From positions 209,871 through 273,870 of the forward strand of contig NZ_PJIR01000005.1 in NCBI RefSeq assembly GCF_002929355.1: a stretch of 64,000 nt of DNA. The letters are read 5' to 3'. This document shows positions 16,777 to 24,609 of this stretch, in pieces. How positions within the stretch are numbered: the first letter of the stretch is position 1; each line of letters starts with the position of its first letter. The stretch is from Arthrobacter sp. B0490. Lineage in GTDB: Bacteria; Actinomycetota; Actinomycetes; Actinomycetales; Micrococcaceae. The notes beneath the pieces are model-generated. The model was not told the origin of the DNA. It was given only the letters and a program-made list of their open reading frames with translations, and searched no databases. A program made the position numbers and the translations under genes.

Positions 16777-17866
16777 GGCGAACCCCTTCTCGCAGATCGG
16801 AGCCAGCGGGCGCGGAGGCACCCGTGACCGGCCCATCATCCAACCCGTGGCGGCGGGTGCCAAGGACACGTTCGGATACCTCGGCCTCCCGCGGGGCCGC
16901 GAAGGCTCCGCGATAGCCGTCCACGGCCCATGCGGTCTCCTCCTCCACGAGGTCGGCGTTGATCGCCGCACCCGCCATCATGCCCTCGGCTGCCGCCACG
17001 ACGACCTGCGCGGCGAGGTTGGAGACGTTGCCCGCGACGTAGACGCCCGGTGCCGCCGTCGAGCCCATCGGGCCACCGACGAGGGAGTGTCCCATGCCGG
17101 ACGGATGCTCCTGCGCGGGGAGGCCGAGCGGCGCGAGCAGGGCGCCACGAGCCTCCATGCGGGTCCCGACGGCGAGCGCCTGCAGCCCGAAGCTCGTGCC
17201 GCCCCGCACGGTGACGCCTGTCAGGGTGCCGTCGGACGTGTCGACCGAGAGCACCGCGCCGTCGACCACCCGGATGGACCGCGCGGCCAGACGGTCCCAT
17301 TCCTCGTCGGTCGGCACCACCCTGTCGTTGAGGAACAGCGTGATGTCGTCCGACCACTGCCGGAACAGGAGCGTCTGATGCACGGAGAGGGGTCCTGTGC
17401 CGAGCACGCCGATCCGATGGCCGCGGATCTCGTAGCCGTGGCAGTAGGGGCAGTGCACGACGCCGGCGCCCCACTGGTCCCGCAGGCCGGGGATGTCGGG
17501 CAGTCCGTCGGTGAGGCCGGTGGCGACGAGTATCCGGCGGCCGGTCACGCTCCGGCCGTCGGCGAGCTCCACGTCGAAGCCTCCGCTGCTGCGGCGGACG
17601 GTGACGGCCGCGCCCTCCACGAAGGACGCCCCGAAGGACTCGGCCTCCGCGCGGCCGGCGTCGAGCAGTGCACGCGGGCCCATGCCCTCGCGGGTCAGGA
17701 AGCCGTGGACTGCCTGTGCGGGCGCGTTGCGCGGCCGGCCGTCGTCGATGACGACGACGGACCGGAGCGCACGGCCCAGCGTGACGGCGGCGCTCAGGCC
17801 CGCGGCTCCGCCGCCGATGACGACGACGTCGTAGCGGGTGTTTCCAGGTCGGCTGATGGTTGCCAT
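16766..17866 (-). CDS. Thioredoxin reductase-like FAD/NAD(P) oxidoreductase
   Basis: 366 residues. The FAD-binding GGGAAGLSAA motif is at the N-terminus, the redox pair Cys-x-x-Cys is in HCPYCHGYE, the NADPH-binding loop is IGVLGTG, and the C-terminal FAD motif is GVYVAGNVSN. Length and motifs fit low-molecular-weight thioredoxin reductase relatives. A C-terminal extension of about 45 residues carries no motif I know. It is divergent from an XRE-cupin regulator across 91 bases that contain inverted repeats, so that regulator probably controls it, and it is followed by a coupled methyltransferase gene. Confidence 0.85.
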   Translation of the reverse strand: MATISRPGNTRYDVVVIGGGAAGLSAAVTLGRALRSVVVIDDGRPRNAPAQAVHGFLTREGMGPRALLDAGRAEAESFGASFVEGAAVTVRRSSGGFDVELADGRSVTGRRILVATGLTDGLPDIPGLRDQWGAGVVHCPYCHGYEIRGHRIGVLGTGPLSVHQTLLFRQWSDDITLFLNDRVVPTDEEWDRLAARSIRVVDGAVLSVDTSDGTLTGVTVRGGTSFGLQALAVGTRMEARGALLAPLGLPAQEHPSGMGHSLVGGPMGSTAAPGVYVAGNVSNLAAQVVVAAAEGMMAGAAINADLVEEETAWAVDGYRGAFAAPREAEVSERVLGTRRHGLDDGPVTGASAPAGSDLREGVRRAG

Positions 17867-17922
17867 GGTGGGATCCCTTCTCTTGTGCTGATGGATCCAG
17901 CATCCGCAGGATCCTCAAAGAT

Positions 17923-17948
17923 GGCAATATTACTTGCCGGTATGGCAA
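17923..17948. promoter_or_regulatory. Candidate operator of the XRE-cupin regulator
   Basis: Three half-sites alternate in orientation: GGCAA (17923-17927), TTGCC (17934-17938), GGCAA (17944-17948). They give two overlapping palindromes in the 91-base divergent promoter region. Such sites are typical for an autoregulating HTH dimer; binding is inferred. Confidence 0.5.
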
Positions 17949-17957
17949 ACTGACGGC

Positions 17958-18542
17958 ATGACATCAGACCTCGACGCCGTCCTCGATGCAGTCGGACCCC
18001 GCCTGCGGGCCCTGCGCACCCAGCGCAACCTGACGCTCGGCGAGGTGTCTGCCGCGTCCGGCATCTCCGTGAGCACGCTGTCACGGCTGGAGTCGGGCGG
18101 GCGACGGCCCAACCTGGAGATCCTGCTGCCCATCGCACAGCTGTACGGAGTGCCGCTCGACGACCTCGTCGGCGCGCCACCCACCGGCGACCCCCGGGTC
18201 CACCTGCGCCCCATCACGCACCATGGGATGACAGCCATTCCGCTGACGCGGCGACCCGGCGGCGTGCAGGCCTACAAGATGGTGCTCGCCGGGAACGCTC
18301 GCGGCACGGAGCCCGATCCCCAGGTGCACGAGGGCTACGAGTGGCTGTACATCCTCGATGGATCGCTGCGGCTCGTGCTGGGCGACAACGATTTCACGCT
18401 CGGACCCGGCGAGGCCGCCGAATTCGACACGCGGACGCCCCACTGGTTCGCGAGCGCGGACGGGAAGCCCGTCGAACTCATCAGCCTGTTCGGGCAGCAG
18501 GGCGAGCGTATGCACGTGCGGGCCAGACCGAAGCGGTCCTGA
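17958..18542 (+). CDS. XRE-family transcriptional regulator with C-terminal cupin
   Basis: 194 residues. A helix-turn-helix at about residues 12-66 (LRALRTQRNLTLGEVSAASGISVSTLSRLESGGRRP) is followed by a cupin at about 100-185 (HEGYEWLYILDGSLRLVLGD and TPHWF). This is the PuuR/SutR-like layout, in which the cupin binds a small ligand. The ATG at 17958 lies just beyond the inverted repeats shared with the flavoprotein gene, which fits autoregulation and control of the divergent operon. The ligand is unknown. A hairpin follows the stop directly. Confidence 0.9.
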   Translation: MTSDLDAVLDAVGPRLRALRTQRNLTLGEVSAASGISVSTLSRLESGGRRPNLEILLPIAQLYGVPLDDLVGAPPTGDPRVHLRPITHHGMTAIPLTRRPGGVQAYKMVLAGNARGTEPDPQVHEGYEWLYILDGSLRLVLGDNDFTLGPGEAAEFDTRTPHWFASADGKPVELISLFGQQGERMHVRARPKRS

Positions 18543-18562
18543 CCGGCCCCTGCACGGGCCGG
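18543..18562 (+). terminator. Hairpin after the XRE-cupin gene
   Basis: CCGGCCC (18543-18549) and GGGCCGG (18556-18562) form a 7-bp stem immediately after the stop. There is no U-tract. Confidence 0.5.
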
Positions 18563-18591
18563 CTTCGGGCCGGATGCGGCGATTACTCAGC

Positions 18592-18620
18592 TTGCTTATC
18601 GTTTGGTCGTTTCCTAGGCT
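18592..18620 (+). promoter_or_regulatory. Promoter of the PfpI-like gene
   Basis: TTGCTT (18592-18597), 17 bases, then TAGGCT (18615-18620), 42 bases before the ATG. This is a housekeeping sigma-type arrangement. Confidence 0.5.
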
Positions 18621-18662
18621 GGAAAGCGTATGGCACGCACGCTCTACCCAAGGGAGAACAGC

Positions 18663-19229
18663 ATGTCCGGACACGACATCTCAGGCAAGAAGGTCGCATT
18701 CCTGCTGACGGACGGAGTCGAGCAGATCGAACTCACGAGCCCCTGGAAGGCCGTCGAGGAGGCAGGCGGCCTCCCCACGCTCGTCTCGCCCAGGACGGGG
18801 ACGCTCCAGGGCTTCGACGGCATGGACAAGGGCGAGACGTTCGAGGTGGACCTGGCGGTCGCCGAGGCATCGGCTGACGACTACGACGCGCTGGTGCTGC
18901 CGGGCGGTGTGGTGAATGCCGACTTCCTGCGGGTCGACAAGGACGCCCAGGCGTTCACGCGGGCGTTCTTCGAACAGCACAAACCCGTGGCGTCCATCTG
19001 CCACGGACCGTGGCTGCTCATCGAGGCCGGAGTGGTCAGCGGACGTGACCTGACCTCCTACCACACGCTCGCCACGGATCTGAAGAACGCCGGCGCGAAC
19101 TGGAGTGACGAGGAGGTGGTGGTGGACCAGGGCTTGGTGACGAGCCGCCATCCCGGTGATCTCGAGGCCTTCAACGACAAGCTCCTCGAGGAGATCGAGG
19201 AAGGACCGCACGAGGGTCAGACCGCCTAG
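18663..19229 (+). CDS. DJ-1/PfpI family protein (type 1 glutamine amidotransferase-like)
   Basis: 188 residues of the DJ-1/PfpI fold: KVAFLLTDGVEQIELTSPW at the start, LPGGVVNADFLR, and the nucleophile elbow SICHGPWLL with its cysteine, followed by the partner histidine in TSYHTLATDLKNAGA. Closest in layout are PfpI/YhbO-type proteins linked to stress resistance and, by some reports, deglycase or chaperone activity. I use the ATG at 18663, which has AAGGGAG upstream. It has its own promoter and no co-directed partner nearby. Confidence 0.9.
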   Translation: MSGHDISGKKVAFLLTDGVEQIELTSPWKAVEEAGGLPTLVSPRTGTLQGFDGMDKGETFEVDLAVAEASADDYDALVLPGGVVNADFLRVDKDAQAFTRAFFEQHKPVASICHGPWLLIEAGVVSGRDLTSYHTLATDLKNAGANWSDEEVVVDQGLVTSRHPGDLEAFNDKLLEEIEEGPHEGQTA

Positions 19230-19367
19230 CCCGGGGCTCGGCCGCGGCGGCCCGGTCGAACCCGCCGCCGCCGCGGCGGACGTCCGCCCCCGCGCCGGCC
19301 TGGTCATCGGCGGGTGCGCATGTCCCGTGTCTGGCCGGGCGCGCGTTCCGTACGGCAGGATCAGGGT

Positions 19368-20417
19368 ATGACCGACCTGCCCTTCCCCATCCAGCCGATG
19401 CTCGCCAAAGCCGTGAGCGCCGTCCCCGAGCCCGACAGTGATCCGGGCGGCCTCGTGTACGAGCCGAAGTGGGACGGCTTCCGGGCGATCGTGAGGATCG
19501 AGGACGGCACGTGCGAGATCGGCAGCCGTGGTTCCAAGATGCTGACACGCTACTTCCCGGAGCTCGTGGAGGCCCTGCTCGAGAACCTGCCCGGACGGTG
19601 TGTCGTGGACGGGGAGATCGTGGTCCGTCGGGGGGAACCCGGCGCGGAACGGCTGGACTGGGACGCCCTGTCGCAGCGCATCCATCCCGCCGAGAGCCGC
19701 GTCCGCCTCCTCGCAGGGCAGACGCCGTCGTCGTTCGTGGCGTTCGACCTCCTCGCCCTCGGCGAGGACGACCTGACGGCCGTCCCCTTCGGTGAGCGGC
19801 GCGGCGCCCTGGAGTCGATCGCTACGTCCTTCTCGGCGCCCGTCCACCTGTCGCAGGTCACGCGCGACGTCGACCTGGCACGGCGCTGGCTCGTCGAGTT
19901 CGAGGGCGCGGGCCTGGACGGCGTCGTCGCGAAGCCGCTCGCCGCAGCGTACGAGCCCAACAAGCGGCGGATGCTCAAGGTCAAGCACCACCGCAGTGCC
20001 GACACCGTGGTGCTCGGGTACCGGGTGCACAAGTCCGGGCAGGGCGTCGGATCGTTGCTGCTCGGTCTGTACGGGGACGACGGCGAGCTGCGCAACGTCG
20101 GGGGTATCTCGGCGTTCTCCGACAAGCGCCGGCTGGAACTGGTGGAGGAGCTCGACACCGACGTGATGCGGAACGACGACGGCGAGGCCGTATTGGGTGA
20201 GACCGAGCGCAGCCGCTTCGCCTCGGCGAGGGATGTGTCCTACATCCGGCTGCACCCGCGGCGCGTGGTCGAGGTGCGGTACGACCAGATGGAGGGCGAC
20301 CGTTTCCGTCACACCGTCCAGTTCGAGCGGTGGCGGCCGGACCGCGAGGCGCGCTCCTGTACGTTCGAGCAGCTGGACCTCCCGGCGGCGTACGACCTCA
20401 GCAGGGTGCTCGCCTGA
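19368..20417 (+). CDS. ATP-dependent DNA ligase (LigC-like)
   Basis: 349 residues. The adenylated lysine is Lys34 in YEPKWDGFRA, followed by motif III FVAFDLLAL, motif IV GLDGVVAKP and motif V RMLKVKHHRSADTVV. A short OB-fold (VGSLLLGLYGDDGELRNVG) ends with the RPDREARSCTFEQL tail. The size and the absence of nuclease and polymerase domains match actinobacterial LigC rather than LigD or LigB. LigC enzymes act with a LigC-associated primase-polymerase in short-patch repair, but no such partner is adjacent here. Confidence 0.9.
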   Translation: MTDLPFPIQPMLAKAVSAVPEPDSDPGGLVYEPKWDGFRAIVRIEDGTCEIGSRGSKMLTRYFPELVEALLENLPGRCVVDGEIVVRRGEPGAERLDWDALSQRIHPAESRVRLLAGQTPSSFVAFDLLALGEDDLTAVPFGERRGALESIATSFSAPVHLSQVTRDVDLARRWLVEFEGAGLDGVVAKPLAAAYEPNKRRMLKVKHHRSADTVVLGYRVHKSGQGVGSLLLGLYGDDGELRNVGGISAFSDKRRLELVEELDTDVMRNDDGEAVLGETERSRFASARDVSYIRLHPRRVVEVRYDQMEGDRFRHTVQFERWRPDREARSCTFEQLDLPAAYDLSRVLA

Positions 20418-20515
20418 TCCGCCCGCCCCGATGGTGGGGTACGCGCATGGTCCCTGCTCCCGATCGTGGGGTGCCCGTCCGACGCGTCGCCCGATCCGCC
20501 CGCCCCGATAGTGGG
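20416..20515. repeat. Short direct repeats in the ligase-DUF2797 gap
   Basis: A 23-24 bp segment starting GATCCGCCCGCCCCGAT occurs at 20416-20439 and again at 20493-20515 with one difference. A partial copy (CCCGATCGTGGGG) lies at about 20459. It starts inside the ligase stop region and ends before the next promoter. Function unknown. Confidence 0.7.
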
Positions 20516-20539
20516 GGTGCGCGACCCTAGGCTGAGGGG

Positions 20540-21508
20540 GTGACCTCCATCTACCTCTGCAGCGGTGTGACCTGGCACGGCACCGGGCCGGTCCTGTCGC
20601 TGCGCGAGGTGCCGTCTGCGCTCGCCGATGTCCCCGGTGCCTCCGGTGCCTCCGGTGCTTCAGGTGGGGAGCAGGGCCTGCGCGACATCGCCCTCGCGCC
20701 CGGCACGAGACTGGCGTTCGAGGTCACCGGGGCCGGTCGCTACTGCCTGGGATTCCACCGGGTGCACGGCCGGGACGACCGCACCTGGGTGCCGTGTGCC
20801 GACCAGGCTCCGGCAGATCGGGGCACCCAGTGCGCGCGGTGCCTCGCGCAGGACGACGTCCGCTTCATGCACGACATCCACCGGTCCGGAATAGCGCCGG
20901 CGGGACTCAAACGGTACCTCGACCAGCCGCACTGGCTGTACGTCGCGACCTTCGCCGACGGTTCGACCAAGGTCGGGACGGCATCGCATCCCAGGAGGAA
21001 CGCGCGCCTCGTGGAGCAGGGCGCGGTGGTGGCGCAATTCGTGGCGCTCGCCGACGATGGGCGGGTGGTGCGGATCCTCGAGGACGAGGTGACCCGGAGC
21101 GTCGGCCTGCAGCAGGCCGTGCGGTCCGCGGTGAAGGCCGCGTCCCTGTGTGCGCCCCTGCCTGTTGCACAGCTCGAGCATCTCAACGACGGGTTCGCCC
21201 TGGCCGCCAGGGGGCTGCTCCAGGGCGGCGTCGACGTCGAAGGCTTTGAAGTGGTGCACGAGGAGTTCGAGCCGCCGTCCTCATGGCTCGCGATGCTCTC
21301 CCGCAGTGGTCTGCAGCCCTACCCCGAGCCGCTGGACCGTGGGCGGCACGGGTTCGGCGTAACCGAGGTCGTCGGGCCCTCGGCAGTGGTCGCGATCGAC
21401 GGTACCGATCTTCTCTTCGTCGCCGACCTCGCGCAGCTCAAGGGCAGGCGGCTGCAGTTCGGCGATTTCAGCACGCCGGTCCCCGCCGTCCAGGAAGCCC
21501 TCTTCTGA
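20540..21508 (+). CDS. DUF2797 domain protein
   Basis: 322 residues with a GTG start; a TAGGCT box ends six bases upstream. It carries a Cys-rich site (CLGFHRVHGRDD, then QCARCLAQDD), which may bind zinc, and the GIY-YIG-like HWLYVATFADGSTKVGTA that marks the DUF2797 family. The function of the family is not established. A Gly/Ala/Ser repeat (GASGASGASG) near residue 33 is encoded by 9-bp repeats and may vary in length. Confidence 0.85.
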   Translation: MTSIYLCSGVTWHGTGPVLSLREVPSALADVPGASGASGASGGEQGLRDIALAPGTRLAFEVTGAGRYCLGFHRVHGRDDRTWVPCADQAPADRGTQCARCLAQDDVRFMHDIHRSGIAPAGLKRYLDQPHWLYVATFADGSTKVGTASHPRRNARLVEQGAVVAQFVALADDGRVVRILEDEVTRSVGLQQAVRSAVKAASLCAPLPVAQLEHLNDGFALAARGLLQGGVDVEGFEVVHEEFEPPSSWLAMLSRSGLQPYPEPLDRGRHGFGVTEVVGPSAVVAIDGTDLLFVADLAQLKGRRLQFGDFSTPVPAVQEALF

Positions 21509-21542
21509 GCGTCTGCTCCGCATGCGGCAGTAGAATCGGATC

Positions 21543-21773
21543 ATGCTGAATACGCCCTGGGAGACCGGCTCGGACCTGTACCGCAAGCTGGTGGTCTCGG
21601 CACTCGTGATCACGGCGCTCGGCATCCTCATCGCGGTCCTCGGAGCCGCCACGGACCAGTACGCCCTCGTCGTCACGGGCATCCCGGTCATGGTGACCGG
21701 CATGGTGTGCCACCTGGCGGGCATGGTGGTCCGCTCGCGTGACGTGCGTCGCCGCATGAAGGACCAGCGCTGA
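21543..21773 (+). CDS. Small two-helix membrane protein
   Basis: 76 residues with two transmembrane helices (about 18-38 and 42-63) and a basic C-terminus (RSRDVRRRMKDQR), suggesting both ends are cytoplasmic. No family is recognised. A TAGAAT box (21531-21536) ends six bases before the ATG and no Shine-Dalgarno sequence is present, so the message is probably leaderless. Confidence 0.7.
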   Translation: MLNTPWETGSDLYRKLVVSALVITALGILIAVLGAATDQYALVVTGIPVMVTGMVCHLAGMVVRSRDVRRRMKDQR

Positions 21774-21858
21774 CCCTGTACCGGCCGACGGCCACCGTCG
21801 TCGTACCCCCACCCTCGTATCGCAGGTACTGCAGTACGCCGCTTCCATCGGAGGATCC

Positions 21859-22308
21859 ATGACCATCAATCCCGACCTGCAGGGGCGCAGCTACCCCGCG
21901 GGAGAGACCTACTCCGTGGGGCGCGAAGCCATCCGCGACTTCGCGCGGGCCGTGAAGGCCACCCACCCGGCGCACTACGACGTCGAGGCCGCGGCGGCCC
22001 TCGGTCATGCCGACCTCGTGGCACCGCCGACGTTCGCCATCATCGTGGCCCAGCGTGCCGACGCCCAGCTCATCAACGATCCGAGCGCCGGCATCGACTT
22101 CACCCGCGTGGTGCATGCGGATCAGCGCTTCGTCCACCATCGGCCCATCGTCGCCGGCGACCAGTTGGTCGCGGCACTGCATGTGGACCAGGTGCGGGCC
22201 ATGGGTGGCGGAGCGATGATCACCACACGGGCCGAGATCACGACCATCGACGGAGAGCCGACGGCGACGACGACGTCGTCGCTCCTCGTGCGCGGAGAGG
22301 ACCAGTAG
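21859..22308 (+). CDS. MaoC-like dehydratase subunit, HadA type
   Basis: 149 residues of the N-terminal MaoC/FAS1-dehydratase group (GREAIRDFARAVKATHPAHYD, VAPPTFAIIV, GIDFTRVVHADQRFVHHRPI). It is a hot-dog fold without the catalytic Asp/His motif. In mycobacteria the equivalent HadA or HadC supports HadB in (3R)-hydroxyacyl-ACP dehydration. Organisms like this one do not make mycolic acids, so the substrate may be ordinary acyl chains or something else. It is followed after two bases by the catalytic-type partner, with murB next. Confidence 0.88.
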   Translation: MTINPDLQGRSYPAGETYSVGREAIRDFARAVKATHPAHYDVEAAAALGHADLVAPPTFAIIVAQRADAQLINDPSAGIDFTRVVHADQRFVHHRPIVAGDQLVAALHVDQVRAMGGGAMITTRAEITTIDGEPTATTTSSLLVRGEDQ

Positions 22309-22310
22309 CC

Positions 22311-22751
22311 ATGGCAGTATCACTCGCCGCCCTCGAGGTGGGGCAGCAGATCGGCTCCACCTCGATCGACATCACCCGGCAGGACCTCGTGCGGTACGCC
22401 GGAGCATCGGGAGACTTCAATCCCATCCACTGGAACCAGGCCTTCGCCGAGGGGGTCGGGCTTCCCGGTGTCATCGCACACGGGATGTTCACCATGGGTG
22501 CCGCCGTGCAGCTCGTGACCGACTGGATCGGTGACCCGGCCGCCGTCGTCGACTACCAGACGCGCTTCACGAAGCCCGTCATCGTGGAGGACACCACCGC
22601 GCGGCCCGGCGAGGCGGGTGCGGTCATCGAGGTGACCGGCGTCGTCGGTGCACTCGATGCGGATGCGTCCACTGCCCGCATCGATCTCACCGTGACCTAT
22701 GCGGGGCAGAAGGTCCTCGTGAAGGCACAGGCCGTGGTGAAGCTGCCATGA
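22311..22751 (+). CDS. MaoC-like dehydratase, catalytic HadB type
   Basis: 146 residues. The (R)-specific hydratase motif YAGASGDFNPIHWN contains the catalytic Asp and His, followed by GVIAHGMFTMG. It probably forms a heterodimer with the HadA-type product encoded two bases upstream, the two hot-dogs together making a dehydratase for 3-hydroxyacyl thioesters. Its stop overlaps the murB start (ATGA), so the three genes form one translation-coupled operon. Confidence 0.9.
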   Translation: MAVSLAALEVGQQIGSTSIDITRQDLVRYAGASGDFNPIHWNQAFAEGVGLPGVIAHGMFTMGAAVQLVTDWIGDPAAVVDYQTRFTKPVIVEDTTARPGEAGAVIEVTGVVGALDADASTARIDLTVTYAGQKVLVKAQAVVKLP

Positions 22752-23839
22752 CGGCACCGGTGACCGGGATGCGGCTCGCGGATCTCACGACCGCTGGCGT
22801 CGGAGGCCCTGCCCGGACGCTCGTCGAGGCCTCCACCGAGCAGGAGATCGTCGAGGCGGTGCGTGCGGCCGACGCCGCGGGCGAGCCGTTGCTCGTTCTC
22901 AGTGGCGGCTCCAACCTCCTGATCGGCGACGACGGGTTCGACGGCACGGTGGTGCACATCACCTCGACGGGATTCACGGTCAACGACGACGACGCGACCT
23001 GCGGGGGAGTCATGGTCAACGTCCAGGCCGGCCACGACTGGGATGACCTGGTCCGCTACACCGTCATGCACGCGTTCTCCGGCCTCGAGGCGCTCTCGGG
23101 CATCCCCGGCTCCACCGGGGCAACGCCGGTGCAGAACGTCGGGGCCTACGGAGCCGACGTGTCACAGACCATCGCCACCGTGCGGACGTACGACCGCGAG
23201 ACCGACAGGATCAAGAGCTTCACCAACTTCGAGCTGAAGTTCGCCTACCGCGATTCCCTCCTGAAGCGCAGCACGGTGAACGGCTCACCCCGCTATGTCG
23301 TGTTGTCGGTCGAGTTCCAGCTCGGACTGGGACGCCTGAGCAAGCCCGTGCGGTACGCGGAACTCGCCCGTGCCCTCCGCGTCGAGGTCGGTGCCCGTGC
23401 CTACGCCAACGACGTGCGGCGTGAGGTGCTGAAGCTCCGGCGGGGCAAGGGCATGGTGCTCGACGCCCCGGATGCGGACACACGGAGCACCGGCTCGTTC
23501 TTCACGAACCCTATCGTCGGCAAGGACGTGGCCGATCGCCTGCCGGAGGACGCCCCCAGGTATCCGGCGGGCAGCGACGGCCAGGTGAAGCTCAGTGCGG
23601 CCTGGCTGATCGAGCATGCAGGGTTCTCCAGGGGCTTCGGGCTGACCGACGACGACGGTCACGCGGCGGCGGGAGGGCGTGCGTCCCTGTCGACGAAGCA
23701 CACACTCGCGGTCACGAACCGGGGAGGCGCGTCGACGGCGGATCTCCTGGCCGTGGCGCGGCTGGTGCGCGACGGCGTCGAGAAGGCGTTCGGGATCCGT
23801 CTGGAGCCGGAGCCGTTGCTGATCAACTGCTCCCTCTAG
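22748..23839 (+). CDS. murB: UDP-N-acetylenolpyruvoylglucosamine reductase
   Basis: 363 residues. MurB reduces UDP-GlcNAc-enolpyruvate to UDP-MurNAc with NADPH, an essential peptidoglycan step in the cytoplasm. The FAD-binding domain has LSGGSNLLIGDDGFDG, GLEALSGIPGSTGATPVQNVGAYG and the substrate-site Tyr/Arg in FAYRDS. The C-terminal domain has the catalytic serine in STGSFFTNPIV and the glutamate in the final RLEPEP. The hadA-hadB-murB order is conserved in actinobacteria, usually close to the secE-nusG ribosomal region. Confidence 0.95.
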   Translation: MTAPVTGMRLADLTTAGVGGPARTLVEASTEQEIVEAVRAADAAGEPLLVLSGGSNLLIGDDGFDGTVVHITSTGFTVNDDDATCGGVMVNVQAGHDWDDLVRYTVMHAFSGLEALSGIPGSTGATPVQNVGAYGADVSQTIATVRTYDRETDRIKSFTNFELKFAYRDSLLKRSTVNGSPRYVVLSVEFQLGLGRLSKPVRYAELARALRVEVGARAYANDVRREVLKLRRGKGMVLDAPDADTRSTGSFFTNPIVGKDVADRLPEDAPRYPAGSDGQVKLSAAWLIEHAGFSRGFGLTDDDGHAAAGGRASLSTKHTLAVTNRGGASTADLLAVARLVRDGVEKAFGIRLEPEPLLINCSL

Positions 23840-24007
23840 CTTCCCCCGGCGCATCGCGGCATCGCTGCCCGTCGCTGTCCGTTCTGATCCTCGGAAATCA
23901 GCCGGTTCCCTTGCCGTGCCGCAGGGCGGACGCGAGAAGAACTCGGCCCTCCTGCGACTCCCTCCTGGTTGCGGTCGGGCCCGCGGTTGCGCGGGTGCGT
24001 CCCCAGG

Positions 24008-24436
24008 TCACAGGACGGGGGAGCGGCGGGCCTGTTCCGCTGCAGCACGTGTCAGCACGACATCGTCCCAGCTGTCCTCGCGGTGCACGAGCTGCCGTGA
24101 ACAGAGCCATTGCGCGAGGCGTGACGCCACGCTGATCTGGGCGAGCCGATCGTGGAAGTCGGGGAGGAGCAGGGGGAGGGCGAGGAAATCGGGCAGGGCA
24201 TGCAGGAGTTCCCGGGCACCCATGACCTGTACGTAGGGGGTCTCCGTCCCGAACTGTCGCTCCAGGGCGAGCAATTCCTGCTCGGCGTCCGTCAGGCGGC
24301 CCGCCGCGACGAGCTCGAGGTAGTCGCGGAGGTGGCCCTGCACGCGCTCGTACCGGAGCAGGGTCTCCGGGTGCCGCGTGTGACCGCTCGCAGCGAAGAA
24401 GCGCCGGAGGATGGTGTCTGCGTTCACGGGGTCCAT
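24008..24436 (-). CDS. Hypothetical protein (142 aa)
   Basis: A mostly helical protein starting at MDPVNADTILRRFFAASGH. It contains no membrane segment and no motif I can assign. An N-terminal helical part (RHPETLLRYERVQGHLRDYLELV) is followed by a Leu-rich middle and the C-terminal RLAQWLCSRQLVHREDSWDDVV. The internal ATG at 24436, with CAGGATGAG upstream, is preferred over the longer frame. The 168 bases between it and murB hold no feature I can see. Confidence 0.55.
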   Translation of the reverse strand: MDPVNADTILRRFFAASGHTRHPETLLRYERVQGHLRDYLELVAAGRLTDAEQELLALERQFGTETPYVQVMGARELLHALPDFLALPLLLPDFHDRLAQISVASRLAQWLCSRQLVHREDSWDDVVLTRAAAEQARRSPVL

Positions 24437-24582
24437 GCGCTCATCCTGCCCGCGCCCTCCGACCTTTTGTGTCGACGGGTCCGGGGTCGGAATACACCGG
24501 AGGCAGGCACTGCAGTGTTGCCGCCGTATGTGGATCACCGGGCGGTGACTCCTCCTCCACATTCACTGCCCGAACTCGGGAA

Positions 24583-24604
24583 TAGTACACGCGTTCGATA
24601 AAAT
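24583..24604 (+). promoter_or_regulatory. Candidate SOS (LexA) box overlapping the DUF222-HNH promoter
   Basis: TAGTAC-ACGC-GTTCGA (24583-24598) matches the actinobacterial LexA consensus TCGAAC-N4-GTTCGA at ten of twelve defined positions, with one perfect half. It overlaps a TAAAAT -10 box (24599-24604) five bases before the ATG. Mycobacterial genes of this family (13E12 repeat family) are known LexA targets. Confidence 0.5.
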
Positions 24605-24609
24605 CAGGT

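Noticed and set aside
23840..24007. Short gap after murB
   Set aside because: I looked for a promoter, terminator or small ORF and saw none I could support.
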